DNA of 64,000 bases from Eubacterium_U album (lineage in GTDB: Bacteria; Bacillota; Clostridia; Lachnospirales; Lachnospiraceae): contig NZ_JAODBU010000007.1 in assembly GCF_025336545.1 (NCBI RefSeq), positions 62,001 to 126,000 of the forward strand. Direction: 5' to 3'. Under the pieces are notes generated by a model. The model was not told the DNA's origin. It did no database searches and saw only the letters and a list, made by a program, of their open reading frames with translations. Made by a program: the position numbers and the translations under genes. Position 1 is the first letter of the stretch. Each line of letters begins with the position of its first letter. Positions 16,552 through 25,521 of this stretch are shown here, in pieces.

Positions 16552-19128
16552 ATGAACATTAGTAAATTTACACAGAAGTCAATTGAAGCAGTTCAGAACT
16601 GTGAAAAGGTTGCTGAGGAATTTGGTAATCAGGAAATTGATCAGGAACATTTAATATACAGCCTTGTTAATTTAGAAGACAGTCTGATTTTAAAATTAGT
16701 TGAAAAGATGGAAATCCAGACAACACATTTTAAAAACAGAATTGAAGATTATGTTAGTAAGAAACCTAAAGTACAAGGCGGACAGAGGTATATTAGTCAG
16801 AGTCTTAATTCAGCATTGCTAGCAGCAGAAGATGAAGCAAAGAGAATGGGAGATGAATATGTTTCAGTTGAACATTTATTCCTTGCTATGATTGCTAAGC
16901 CAAATAAAGAAGTTAAAGAATTTTTCAAAGAATATGGTATTACAAGGGAAAGATTCTTAAAGGTATTAGCTGAGATAAGAGGAAATCAGAGAGTAACAAA
17001 TGATAATCCTGAGGCTACTTATGATGCACTTGGAAAATATGGACAGGATTTGGTTGAGAGAGCAAGAAATCAAAAGTTAGACCCTGTTATTGGAAGAGAC
17101 AGTGAAATTAGAAATGTAATTCGTATATTGTCAAGAAAGACAAAAAATAACCCTGTTTTAATCGGTGAACCCGGTGTAGGTAAAACAGCAGCAGTAGAAG
17201 GTTTGGCTCAAAGAATTGTAAGTGGAGATGTTCCGGATGGATTGAAGGATAAAAAGATATTTTCACTTGATTTAGGAGCATTGGTAGCAGGTGCTAAATA
17301 CAGAGGTGAATTTGAAGAGCGTTTAAAAGCTGTACTTGAAGATGTAAAGAACAGTAACGGAGAGATAATTTTATTTATTGATGAGTTACACACAATTGTC
17401 GGCGCAGGAAAAACAGATGGTGCAATGGATGCAGGTAATATGTTAAAACCTATGCTTGCAAGAGGTGAACTTCATTGTATCGGTGCAACAACACTTGATG
17501 AATATAGACAATATATTGAAAAGGATAAGGCTTTAGAAAGACGTTTCCAACCTGTTATGGTCAATGAACCAACAGTGGAGGATACAATTTCAATTTTAAG
17601 AGGATTGAAAGAAAGATATGAAGTCTTCCACGGAGTTAAAATTACAGATAGTGCATTAGTTTCAGCAGCAACATTATCTGACCGTTATATAACTGACAGA
17701 TTTTTGCCTGATAAGGCAATTGACCTTGTTGATGAAGCTTGCGCGATGATAAAAACAGAACTTGATTCAATGCCTACAGAACTTGATGAACTTAGAAGAA
17801 AAGTTATGCAGATGGAAATTGAAGAGGCAGCCTTAAAGAAGGAAACCGATAATTTGAGCAAAGAAAGATTAGAGGAACTTCAAAAAGAATTAGCTGAACT
17901 TAGAGATGCATTTAACAATAAGAAAGCTCAGTGGGAAAACGAAAAGAATTCTGTAAACAAATTACAGGAACTTCGTGAACAGGTTGAACAGGTCAAGAAA
18001 GAAATACAGATTGCCCAGAGCAAGTATGATCTTGAAAAGATGGCTGAGTTACAATATGGTAGATTACCTCAGTTACAGAAACAGTTAGAAAGTGAAGAGG
18101 CAAATGTAAAAAATAAAGATTTGTCTTTGGTACGTGAAAGTGTTACAGATGAAGAAATTGCAAAAATCATTTCACGTTGGACAGGAATACCTGTTGCTAA
18201 ACTGACAGAAACAGAAAGAAATAAAACTCTTCATTTGGATGAACAGTTACACAAACGTGTAATTGGACAGGATGAAGCAGTTACAAAGATTACTGAATCA
18301 ATAATCAGATCAAAGGCGGGAATAAAAGATCCTGGTAAACCAATAGGTTCGTTCCTGTTTTTAGGACCTACAGGTGTAGGTAAAACAGAACTTGCTAAAG
18401 CACTTGCACAGAATTTATTTGACGATGAGACAAATATGGTTCGTATTGATATGAGTGAATATATGGAAAAATATTCAGTGTCAAGATTAATCGGAGCGCC
18501 TCCGGGATATGTTGGATATGATGAAGGCGGTCAGCTTACTGAAGCAGTTCGTAGAAAACCATATTCGGTAGTACTTTTTGATGAAATTGAAAAGGCTCAT
18601 CCGGATGTATTTAATGTATTATTACAGGTATTAGACGATGGTAGAATTACAGATTCTCAGGGCAGAACAGTGGACTTTAAAAACACAATATTAATTATGA
18701 CGTCAAATATTGGTTCTTCATATTTGCTTGAAGGAATCAATGACAATGGTGATATAAAGCCTGAGGCAGAAGAGATGGTTATGAATGATTTGAGAAATCA
18801 TTTCAGACCTGAATTCTTAAACAGATTAGACGAAATTATTATGTTTAAACCACTTACCCGTGATAATATTGGCGGAATTGTAGATTTAATAGTTGCAAAT
18901 TTGAATGAAAGACTTGCAGACAAAGATTTACATTTAGTGCTTACAGACGAGGCAAAGAAATTTGTCGCAGATAATGGATATGATCCGGTTTATGGTGCAA
19001 GACCGCTTAAGAGATATTTACAGAAGAATGTAGAAACCTTAGTAGCAAAGATTATTTTACAAGGAGATGTAAATATGGGAGATACTATTACGGTTGATGC
19101 AAAAGATGGAAAACTGATTATAAGATAA
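16552..19128 (+). CDS. clpB: ATP-dependent disaggregase ClpB
   Basis: ClpB extracts polypeptides from aggregates with the DnaK system. The 858-residue protein has the N-terminal double Clp repeat (about 1-145), a first AAA+ domain with GEPGVGKTA and LFIDELHTIVGAG, a coiled-coil middle domain (about 410-525) rich in glutamate and lysine, a second AAA+ domain with GPTGVGKTE and VVLFDEIEKAHPDVFNVLLQ, and the C-terminal sensor region YGARPLKRYLQ. Length and middle domain separate it from ClpC and ClpA. A single gene under a CIRCE-controlled promoter, with a terminator on each side. Confidence 0.98.
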   Translation: MNISKFTQKSIEAVQNCEKVAEEFGNQEIDQEHLIYSLVNLEDSLILKLVEKMEIQTTHFKNRIEDYVSKKPKVQGGQRYISQSLNSALLAAEDEAKRMGDEYVSVEHLFLAMIAKPNKEVKEFFKEYGITRERFLKVLAEIRGNQRVTNDNPEATYDALGKYGQDLVERARNQKLDPVIGRDSEIRNVIRILSRKTKNNPVLIGEPGVGKTAAVEGLAQRIVSGDVPDGLKDKKIFSLDLGALVAGAKYRGEFEERLKAVLEDVKNSNGEIILFIDELHTIVGAGKTDGAMDAGNMLKPMLARGELHCIGATTLDEYRQYIEKDKALERRFQPVMVNEPTVEDTISILRGLKERYEVFHGVKITDSALVSAATLSDRYITDRFLPDKAIDLVDEACAMIKTELDSMPTELDELRRKVMQMEIEEAALKKETDNLSKERLEELQKELAELRDAFNNKKAQWENEKNSVNKLQELREQVEQVKKEIQIAQSKYDLEKMAELQYGRLPQLQKQLESEEANVKNKDLSLVRESVTDEEIAKIISRWTGIPVAKLTETERNKTLHLDEQLHKRVIGQDEAVTKITESIIRSKAGIKDPGKPIGSFLFLGPTGVGKTELAKALAQNLFDDETNMVRIDMSEYMEKYSVSRLIGAPPGYVGYDEGGQLTEAVRRKPYSVVLFDEIEKAHPDVFNVLLQVLDDGRITDSQGRTVDFKNTILIMTSNIGSSYLLEGINDNGDIKPEAEEMVMNDLRNHFRPEFLNRLDEIIMFKPLTRDNIGGIVDLIVANLNERLADKDLHLVLTDEAKKFVADNGYDPVYGARPLKRYLQKNVETLVAKIILQGDVNMGDTITVDAKDGKLIIR

Positions 19129-19163
19129 AGATATCAGACAAAGATATCAGACAAAGGTCTTTC

Positions 19164-19203
19164 GACCACTTATAAGCAAACTTATGTGGGCTTAGGTCTT
19201 TTT
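19164..19203 (+). terminator. terminator after clpB
   Basis: GACC at 19164 pairs with GGTC at 19195-19198 around an inner stem (CCAC..ATAAG with CTTATGTGG) and a CAAA loop, followed by TTTTT. A 13-base direct repeat (AGATATCAGACAA, twice) lies just upstream. Confidence 0.65.
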
Positions 19204-19219
19204 GACTCTGGTATTATAT

Positions 19220-19297
19220 AAAAGCTGAATTATTAGCATAAAATATGGACTTGTGTAATAACAGGAATCGTATTAACATGTTGGTAATTCAGCTTTT
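19220..19297 (+). terminator. long-loop hairpin with T-run between clpB and the deacetylase gene
   Basis: AAAAGCTGAATTA (19220-19232) is perfectly complementary to TAATTCAGCTTTT (19285-19297), enclosing 52 bases, and runs into a T-rich tail. It may be a terminator with a large loop or the 3' end of a small RNA. Confidence 0.5.
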
Positions 19298-19396
19298 TAT
19301 TTTGTTTAAAACGTCCTATTAAACATATTCCACTTTACAAATATATATAATTTAAAGAAGATAAAAAAACATAAAAATAAGATTTAGAGGATTTAA

Positions 19397-20107
19397 ATGA
19401 AGTTAAAAAAATGGTGGGTTATTGCATTAATTATGATATTGCCGCTTTTATTTATAATGGGAAATTTGAAGAAAAAAACTATAGAAACAGCAGAAAATAA
19501 TTTGAAAACAATAAATAAATATAAAAACATAAAGAGGGTTGCGTTAACTTTTGATGACGGACCAAGCAGTGAATGTACCCCAAGACTGTTAGATATTTTG
19601 AAAAAAGAAAATGTAAAGGCGACGTTTTTTTTAGTTGGGAAAAATATAAAAGAAAACGAAGATATTGTTATAAGAATGAAAAATGAAGGACATCTGATTG
19701 GAAATCATACATTTAATCATAGTCAGTTAACGAAATTAGGATTTGATGAGGCGGTAGAGGAGATTAATACTACAAATGCATGGATTACAAATATTTCAGG
19801 ATATATCCCGGAATACATACGTCCACCGTTTGGCAGTTTTACTGATGAACTTTTAAGCGAAACATCAATGTCTGTAGTTATGTGGAATGTTGACCCGTTA
19901 GATTGGAAATATAAAAATAAGGACATTGTAACTGATAAAATTTTAAAAAACGTAAAAAATGGAGATATTATTTTAATGCATGACATATTTGAAAGCTCTG
20001 TTGATGCAGCACAAACGGTTATAAAAGAATTAAAGAAACAGGATTATGTATTTGTTACAGTTGATAAAATGAATTCAAATAAGCAAATTATAAGAAGAGA
20101 TAAATAG
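19397..20107 (+). CDS. membrane-anchored polysaccharide deacetylase
   Basis: The 236-residue protein has an N-terminal membrane anchor or signal (VIALIMILPLLFIMGN) and a NodB-homology domain from about residue 48. Motif 1 is VALTFDDGPSSE with the catalytic and metal aspartates; motif 2 GNHTFNHSQL gives the metal histidines; motif 3 RPPFGS follows, and LMHDIFESS carries the late histidine. Such enzymes remove acetyl groups from peptidoglycan sugars or other surface glycans outside the membrane, and some are sporulation cortex enzymes. It stands alone without an operon partner on its upstream side; the start lies after a weak GAGG site. Confidence 0.9.
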   Translation: MKLKKWWVIALIMILPLLFIMGNLKKKTIETAENNLKTINKYKNIKRVALTFDDGPSSECTPRLLDILKKENVKATFFLVGKNIKENEDIVIRMKNEGHLIGNHTFNHSQLTKLGFDEAVEEINTTNAWITNISGYIPEYIRPPFGSFTDELLSETSMSVVMWNVDPLDWKYKNKDIVTDKILKNVKNGDIILMHDIFESSVDAAQTVIKELKKQDYVFVTVDKMNSNKQIIRRDK

Positions 20108-20258
20108 TAAATAAAAAAATAAGATTGCTTAATTTGGGGTCATTATTAACGTAGAGAAGCAACAAAGCAATCCACAAAAGGACTTGTGAAAAACAATAGG
20201 TAATGTTATACTTCAAAATGCTGGTATAGTATTAGAAAAATTATTTAAGGAGAGTTTT

Positions 20259-20732
20259 ATGTTAAATTACATCATAATATTTTTGATTTCAATGGTTCCT
20301 CTTGTTGAACTTAGAGGAGCGTTAATTTATTCACAGGCAATTGGAATGCCTTTATTAGCTTCTTATATTATTTGTGTTATAGGAAATATGCTTCCGGTTC
20401 CAATCATTTATCTTTTTGCGAGAAAAGTATTGATTTGGGGAAAAGATAAAAAACATATTGGAAAATTCTTTACTTTTTGTATAGAAAAGGGCGAAAAAGG
20501 CGGAAAGAAACTACAGGAAACAGCAGGAAAAGGACTATTTGTAGCATTGTTTTTATTTGTGGGAATTCCACTTCCGGGAACAGGTGCATGGACAGGAACT
20601 TTAGCAGCAAGTTTTCTTGATATGGATTTTAAATCAAGTGTAATTGCTGTAATGGGTGGAGTTCTTTTGGCAGGAATTATAATGGGACTTGGAAGTGCAG
20701 GCGTATTTGGAGCGTTAACTGCATTATTTTAA
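20259..20732 (+). CDS. small multi-drug export family membrane protein
   Basis: The 157-residue protein has four to five membrane segments and the family signature MVPLVELRGALIYSQAIGMP near the N-terminus plus FVGIPLPGTGAWTGTLAASF in the second half (PF06695 type). The family name comes from early resistance screens; real substrates are unknown. An AAGGAGAG site precedes the ATG. It is followed after 17 bases by another membrane protein gene and then by a DUF4250 gene, a likely three-gene operon. Confidence 0.85.
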   Translation: MLNYIIIFLISMVPLVELRGALIYSQAIGMPLLASYIICVIGNMLPVPIIYLFARKVLIWGKDKKHIGKFFTFCIEKGEKGGKKLQETAGKGLFVALFLFVGIPLPGTGAWTGTLAASFLDMDFKSSVIAVMGGVLLAGIIMGLGSAGVFGALTALF

Positions 20733-20749
20733 GAGAATAGAGGCACTAA

Positions 20750-21109
20750 ATGGATAAAAAATATGATTATTTAAAATATACACCAACATTGCCGGGAAAA
20801 ATTGCTATAGGTATTGCAACACCATCAGCCATTATTGGAATTATTGCAGTATTTTTTGCTTTTAAATTTCCGGAGGCGTTTATTATAACTTTGATAGCAG
20901 AAGCGATAGCTGTTATAGGTGGAATTGTTCTTACAATAGACATTGTAAGATTTAATATTTCACAAAAGAAAAAACAAGACAAGATACAAAGTAAGTCAAA
21001 GAATAAAGAAAATACACCAAAAGAAATGGATATAATGAGAATTGTGCATATGATTATAGGAATAATTGCAGGAATCATTATAGGATATTTGATATGGGGT
21101 GTAAGATAA
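20750..21109 (+). CDS. hypothetical membrane protein, 119 residues
   Basis: I do not recognise the family. There are three hydrophobic segments (about residues 17-38, 43-64 and 95-116), separated by a lysine-rich cytoplasmic loop (about 70-92, KKKQDKIQSKSKNKEN). The start lies 17 bases after the preceding membrane-protein gene, with the AGAGG preceding it as ribosome binding site. A DUF4250 gene begins 13 bases later. The tight spacing makes it a real operon member of unknown role. Confidence 0.7.
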   Translation: MDKKYDYLKYTPTLPGKIAIGIATPSAIIGIIAVFFAFKFPEAFIITLIAEAIAVIGGIVLTIDIVRFNISQKKKQDKIQSKSKNKENTPKEMDIMRIVHMIIGIIAGIIIGYLIWGVR

Positions 21110-21122
21110 AAGGAGAATTATT

Positions 21123-21302
21123 ATGACAGGTTTACCAAATGATCCGGTTATGTTACTTAGCGTAGTTAACACAGCACTTAGAGACACTCATCAGGACTTG
21201 GATGGATTTTGCAGAACAAGGGATGTTGAGAAAGACGAGATAATAAGCAAATTAAAAACAATTAATTATGAGTACAATGTAGAATTAAATAAATTTGTAT
21301 AA
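21123..21302 (+). CDS. DUF4250 family small protein
   Basis: A 59-residue frame starts at ATG 21123 after AAAAGGAG. Its beginning, MTGLPNDPVMLLSVVNTALR, and its end, INYEYNVELNKFV, match the DUF4250 pattern (LPxDPxMLLSxVNxxLRD ... YxYxxxxNQF). The family is short, cytoplasmic and restricted mainly to Firmicutes; function unknown, although the middle resembles a helix-turn-helix (LDGFCRTRDVEKDEIISKL). It closes the operon with the two membrane proteins and is followed by a terminator. Confidence 0.88.
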   Translation: MTGLPNDPVMLLSVVNTALRDTHQDLDGFCRTRDVEKDEIISKLKTINYEYNVELNKFV

Positions 21303-21353
21303 TATGTATAATAACAGTGTGAATTTCAGTAGCATATACGGAACTTGCATAGG

Positions 21354-21382
21354 AGAATCGGATGTGTCCGGTTCTTTTTTTA
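21354..21382 (+). terminator. terminator after the DUF4250 gene
   Basis: GAATCGGA pairs with TCCGGTTC (one G-T pair) across a TGTG loop, followed by seven T residues. Confidence 0.85.
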
Positions 21383-21665
21383 TAACAAAAGCCCGGCAAA
21401 CTAATTGCATTTGCATAGAATATCATTTGTCGGATGTAAGAACTTCGAAAAGCTATGCACCATTATGATAGCCTGATATAATCGATGAGTCAGCCTATGC
21501 GATTGAAAATATACAAAAAAAATAACGAAAAATACAAACTGCAATACTGAATAAAACTATAATAATATAAAAAAATGTAGTATAATCAAATAGTATGTAT
21601 TTTATATGAGTTAACTGCGAATACATAAAGTAAAAATTTATAAAAATATCAACAAAGGATTAAGA
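21383..21665. other. intergenic region without a recognised element
   Basis: After the terminator, about 280 bases precede the EEP-fold gene. GCATAG near 21413 can pair with a CTATGC after it, and a second CTATGC occurs further on, so alternative short stems are possible. No riboswitch consensus, tRNA or credible small gene was found. The last 100 bases are very AT-rich and presumably contain a promoter. Confidence 0.4.
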
Positions 21666-22760
21666 ATGAAAAGATTAAAAAATATAGTTAAAGCAATTTT
21701 TGCAATACTTATAATTATAATAGTTGTAGCTTTAGTGTATGTAGCATATGTCTTTATTTCATATGACAGAATAGATGACAAGCAGAAACTAAAAGTAAAT
21801 GAACCTAAGGTTAAAAATGAAAATGTCAGTGATGAAGTTAATACAGGTGTAGAATATACAATAGGAACTTATAATGTTGGATTTGGAGCATATCTTCCTG
21901 ATTACAGTTTTTTTATGGACGGAGGAAAATATTCCAGATGTTATAGTAAGGAAAGCAGTGCCAAAGCAATAAGAGGTGCAGCTACATTAAGCAGTGGTTA
22001 TAATCCTGATTTTATGATGTTTGAGGAAGTGGATAGAAAATCAACAAGGAGTTATGGAGTAAATCAGGAAAATATTATAACTGACATTTTTGATGATTAT
22101 TATAGTAGTTTTGCGGTAAATTATAATTCAGCATATTTATTTTATCCATTTTATAAACCTATAGGAAAATCATATTCGGGAATTGTCTTATATTCTAAAT
22201 TCAAAATAACAGATTCATTGCGAAGAAGTCTTCCAATTTCAACAGGATTTTCTAAATTCCTTGATTTAGACAGATGCTATTCAATAAGCAGAATAAATGT
22301 TGAAAATGGGAAAGAATTAGTTTTATTTACGGTTCATTTATCAGCATATGGAAATAGCGATGAAATAAGAGAAGCTCAATTAAATATGCTTTTTAAAGAT
22401 ATGGAAAAGGAAGTAGAAGACGGAAATTATGTTATTTGCGGCGGAGATTTTAATCATGATTTGAAAGCAGATGAAGCAAAAAGTGACGAAACTGAAAGTT
22501 GGGCATATCCGTTCCCAAGAAGCGAAATGCCACAAGGGGTGACGTTTGCAATGGATAAACTGTCACAGGATGAGTTAGAACAAATGCCTGAATCGGCAAG
22601 AAATGCAGATATGGAATACATTCCGGGAAAAACATATGTAGTTACATTAGATGGGTTTATAATATCTGATAATGTAGAAATGACATCATATGAGGTGGTT
22701 GACACAGGATTTGCATATTCTGATCATCAGCCGGTTATAATGAAATTTATGCTTAAGTAA
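21666..22760 (+). CDS. endonuclease/exonuclease/phosphatase-fold protein, membrane anchored
   Basis: The 364-residue protein starts with a membrane anchor (about residues 10-33, IFAILIIIIVVALVYVAYVF) and continues with an EEP fold: YTIGTYNVGFGAY, FMMFEEVDRKS with the metal glutamate, FTVHLSAYG, VICGGDFNHDL and the C-terminal FAYSDHQPVIM with the catalytic Asp-His. The anchor places the enzyme outside the membrane, so phospholipid head groups, nucleotides or inositol-type phosphates are likelier substrates than chromosomal DNA. It is monocistronic. Confidence 0.85.
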   Translation: MKRLKNIVKAIFAILIIIIVVALVYVAYVFISYDRIDDKQKLKVNEPKVKNENVSDEVNTGVEYTIGTYNVGFGAYLPDYSFFMDGGKYSRCYSKESSAKAIRGAATLSSGYNPDFMMFEEVDRKSTRSYGVNQENIITDIFDDYYSSFAVNYNSAYLFYPFYKPIGKSYSGIVLYSKFKITDSLRRSLPISTGFSKFLDLDRCYSISRINVENGKELVLFTVHLSAYGNSDEIREAQLNMLFKDMEKEVEDGNYVICGGDFNHDLKADEAKSDETESWAYPFPRSEMPQGVTFAMDKLSQDELEQMPESARNADMEYIPGKTYVVTLDGFIISDNVEMTSYEVVDTGFAYSDHQPVIMKFMLK

Positions 22761-22806
22761 TTGCAAATTTTTTACAGTAAAATTCGTAAGCAGAAAACAA
22801 GAAAAT

Positions 22807-22836
22807 TTGAAAAAATTTGATATATATATGTATAAA
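22807..22836 (+). promoter_or_regulatory. candidate promoter of the arsC-type gene
   Basis: TTGAAA (22807-22812), an 18-base spacer and TATAAA (22831-22836), about 50 bases before the start codon. Confidence 0.45.
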
Positions 22837-22889
22837 CATATTGTTGCTTACACTTGTAAAAATAGCTAACCATATGAGAGGAGGATTTC

Positions 22890-23288
22890 ATGAATAAGAA
22901 AAAAGTCGTATTTGTATGCGTACATAATTCGTGTAGAAGCCAGATTGCGGAAGCATTGGGAAATCATCTTGCAGGAGATGTGTTAGAGTGTTATTCAGCA
23001 GGAACAGAGACAAAGCCGCAGATTAATCAGGATGCAGTAAGAATTATGAAGAAGTTATATAATATAGATATGGAAAAAAATCAGTATAGTAAGACCTATG
23101 ATAAAGTTCCAACACCGGACATAGCCATTTCCATGGGGTGCGATGTTGGCTGCCCATATATTGGCAGGAACTTCGATTATAATTGGGGATTGCAGGATCC
23201 AACCGGCGGTAGTGACGATGCGTTTATGGAGGTAATATCTGAGATTGAAAAAAATATTTTAAATTTAAAAGAAAAGATGAGCAAATAA
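22890..23288 (+). CDS. ArsC-type arsenate reductase / low-molecular-weight phosphatase family
   Basis: The 132-residue protein has the LMW-PTPase loop near the N-terminus (VFVCVHNSCRSQIAEA; nucleophile cysteine and arginine of CX5R) and a second redox pair in SMGCDVGCPYIG, then WGLQDPTGGSDDAF with the acid aspartate. The extra cysteine pair is the hallmark of thioredoxin-coupled ArsC, which reduces arsenate to arsenite, rather than plain protein phosphatases. A GAGAGGAGG site precedes the ATG. No arsenite exporter or ArsR gene is adjacent. Confidence 0.85.
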   Translation: MNKKKVVFVCVHNSCRSQIAEALGNHLAGDVLECYSAGTETKPQINQDAVRIMKKLYNIDMEKNQYSKTYDKVPTPDIAISMGCDVGCPYIGRNFDYNWGLQDPTGGSDDAFMEVISEIEKNILNLKEKMSK

Positions 23289-23386
23289 AGATAATTAATA
23301 TTTTAGATTTGAGAGATATTTGATAATGAAATATTTTTTACGTTGAATTACAAGCTACATTTTTATATAATTAAACTAATTGATTG

Positions 23387-23584
23387 AGAGGGAGAAAATT
23401 ATATTCCTAAATTCACGGTACAATTTTAGCACTAAATAAAACTGTTCAAGTGGAACCATCAATGCAAGTAGAGGCTAAAGCAGACAAACCTGCAATGGTT
23501 AAAAATGTTAAAGTTAAAATTGTAGGGAATAAGGCTTCTGTAAAATATAAAAAAGATACTGCGGATATATTAGAAAATCCGTAG
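23387..23584 (+). pseudogene. possible remnant of a fibronectin-type/surface protein
   Basis: A frame without a start codon runs to a TAG at 23582-23584 and includes KADKPAMVKNVKVKIVGNKA and VKYKKD. The pattern resembles the first strands of the fibronectin-type III or Ig-like repeats of clostridial surface proteins. An ATG at 23462 would allow a 40-residue peptide, but no ribosome binding site precedes it, and the preceding sequence is stop-interrupted. I read it as a gene fragment; a short real peptide is less likely. Confidence 0.35.
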
Positions 23585-23593
23585 TATCTTTTT
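23552..23593 (+). terminator. terminator at the end of the surface-protein fragment
   Basis: AAGATACTGCGGA pairs with TCCGTAGTATCTT (one G-T pair) and is followed by TTTTT. It overlaps the last codons of the fragment and faces the convergent citrate synthase gene. Confidence 0.8.
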
Positions 23594-23639
23594 ATGCATT
23601 AATATCTAATTTTAAACTAATATCTAAATCAAATATATA

Positions 23640-25028
23640 TTATACAATAGTTGTATGTCTGTCGTTAAGTGCAACGTACTTTGTCTTTTTCGCAACATTC
23701 ATATATGCAGGTCTGATAATCTTTCCGGCATTAATGATTTCTTCTATACGATGTGCACACCAGCCTGAAATTCTGGCAGATGCAAACATAGGAGTAAACA
23801 ATCCGTCAGGAAGTCCAAGTGAAGAATATATAAATCCACTGTAGAAATCAACATTTGCACTTACATTTTTCTGCATTGGCTTGCAACTTGCAATAACCTC
23901 AGGAGCAAGTCGGGCAACATTATTGTAAAGCTGATACTCATCCATAAGACCTTTTTCCTGTGCAAGCTTTTTAGCAAAGCCTTCAAGAATTTTTGCTCTA
24001 GGGTCAGAAATAGAGTAAACAGCATGACCGATTCCATAAATCAAACCTGATTTATCAAAGATTCTCTTATCAAGTATTGCATGCAAATAATTTGAAATTT
24101 CTTCATCGTCGTTCCAATTAGAAACTGTTTCTTTCATATGATCAAACATCTGTTTAACTTTAATGTTAGCGCCACCATGTCTTGGACCTTTAAGTGAACC
24201 AAGAGAAGCTGCGATTGCAGAATAAGTGTCCGTTCCTGAAGAAGAAACAACATGAGTTGTAAATGTAGAGTTATTACCACCACCATGTTCAGCATGAAGA
24301 ACAAGAGCTAAGTCAAGGATTTTTGCTTCAAGCGGAGTAAAACTTCCATCAGGTCTAAGTAATCTTAATATATTCTCAGCCGTGGACATGTTAGGGTCCG
24401 GTGTGTTTATATGAAGGCTTTGTCCATGATGATAGTGGTTATGGGCATGGTATCCATAAACACTGATAAGTGGAACTCTTGCAATAAGACTTAAACTTTG
24501 ACGTAAAACATTTGGAATTGATGTATCATCAGGATTATCGTCATAAGAGTAAAGTGTAAGTACACTACGTGCAAGCATGTTCATCATATCTCTACTTGGT
24601 GCTTTCATAATAATATCTCTTACAAAGCTAGGTGGAAGAGTTCTGTATTCAGATAATAAATTTGTGAAATTTTCTAATCTTTTTGCTGTTGGAAGTTCAC
24701 CAAATAATAAAAGATATGTAACTTCTTCAAAACCAAAGCGGTTTTCATCTAAAAAACCTTTAACAATATCTTCGATATCTATTCCACGGTAAAAAAGTTT
24801 TCCTTCACAAGGAACAGCTTTTCCGTCAATCATATCGTAGGAATGAACATCACCGATTTCGGTAAGACCTGTAAGAACACCTTTACCGTTCTTATCACGA
24901 AGACCTCTCTTTACATCGTATAAATTATAGAGAGATTCATCAATACATGAATTATTAATGCATCTGTCCGCATATTTTAATATTTGTGGTGTAATCTGAT
25001 CAGGTATGTTTTCATTTATGTTATTCAT
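23640..25028 (-). CDS. gltA: citrate synthase
   Basis: The 462-residue enzyme condenses oxaloacetate with acetyl-CoA. Family motifs include LTEIGDVHSY, KLFYRGIDIEDIV, HAEHGGGNNSTFTTHVVSSS, GPRHGGANIKV with a catalytic histidine, GIGHAVYSISDPRAK with the second histidine, and DFYSGFIYSSLGLP with the catalytic aspartate. It is of the longer clostridial citrate synthase type. An AGGAGGTCACT site precedes the ATG on the minus strand. No aconitase or isocitrate dehydrogenase gene is adjacent, but gdhA later in the window would use the 2-oxoglutarate made by such a route. Confidence 0.94.
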   Translation of the reverse strand: MNNINENIPDQITPQILKYADRCINNSCIDESLYNLYDVKRGLRDKNGKGVLTGLTEIGDVHSYDMIDGKAVPCEGKLFYRGIDIEDIVKGFLDENRFGFEEVTYLLLFGELPTAKRLENFTNLLSEYRTLPPSFVRDIIMKAPSRDMMNMLARSVLTLYSYDDNPDDTSIPNVLRQSLSLIARVPLISVYGYHAHNHYHHGQSLHINTPDPNMSTAENILRLLRPDGSFTPLEAKILDLALVLHAEHGGGNNSTFTTHVVSSSGTDTYSAIAASLGSLKGPRHGGANIKVKQMFDHMKETVSNWNDDEEISNYLHAILDKRIFDKSGLIYGIGHAVYSISDPRAKILEGFAKKLAQEKGLMDEYQLYNNVARLAPEVIASCKPMQKNVSANVDFYSGFIYSSLGLPDGLFTPMFASARISGWCAHRIEEIINAGKIIRPAYMNVAKKTKYVALNDRHTTIV

Positions 25029-25521
25029 AGTGACCTCCTGTTGTACATAGAAAATCTATGATTGTTATTTAGAGTCTATAGCTACATTAGCATAGACGCC
25101 ATTAAGTAGAACTTTAACATAATTAAGAAAAGACAACAATAAAACTTAAGAAAAACAAAAAAAGAAAAGTAAAAACTTAATTAAATTAAGCGAAATGCGC
25201 GAAAAAAGCACAAATATACTTGATAAGCTTACTATCAGGGCATAATAATCTAAGCCTTAAAGTAAAATTGTGGAATGTGAATAAACATTTATTATGATGT
25301 TAGGGCAAACGCCCCAACTTTGATGCCATATTTAAGCAGTAATTGGTAATACTGTTCTAATTCGTAGATAATGTACAAAAAGAAGGTAAAATGTGATAAA
25401 ATAAAAAACGGATATGCCTTAAAGTACTATTCTAAAGGTATATTGTGTTAAAATAATTTTGATTATTGGGTCAGATAATTCACAAGTGAGTAATTAAAAG
25501 TAAAATAAGGAAGTGAAATCA
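25029..25521. other. divergent intergenic region between citrate synthase and rarA
   Basis: About 490 bases. Close to the citrate synthase start, at 25074-25097, GTCTAT-A-GCTA pairs with TAGC-ATAGAC across a CAT loop: an inverted repeat of ten pairs with one bulged A, a possible operator or leader hairpin. Near 25410-25445 ATATGCCTT and AAGGTATAT form a second imperfect repeat upstream of rarA. No gene or known RNA was found. Confidence 0.4.

Noticed and set aside
20123..20172. Terminator after the polysaccharide deacetylase gene
   Set aside because: GATTGCTT/AAGCAATC can pair across 34 bases, but the T-run lies on the minus-strand side where no gene ends, so it is not supported as a plus-strand terminator.
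21383..21665. Riboswitch or small RNA
   Set aside because: Possible stems compete with each other and no conserved aptamer sequence could be recognised.
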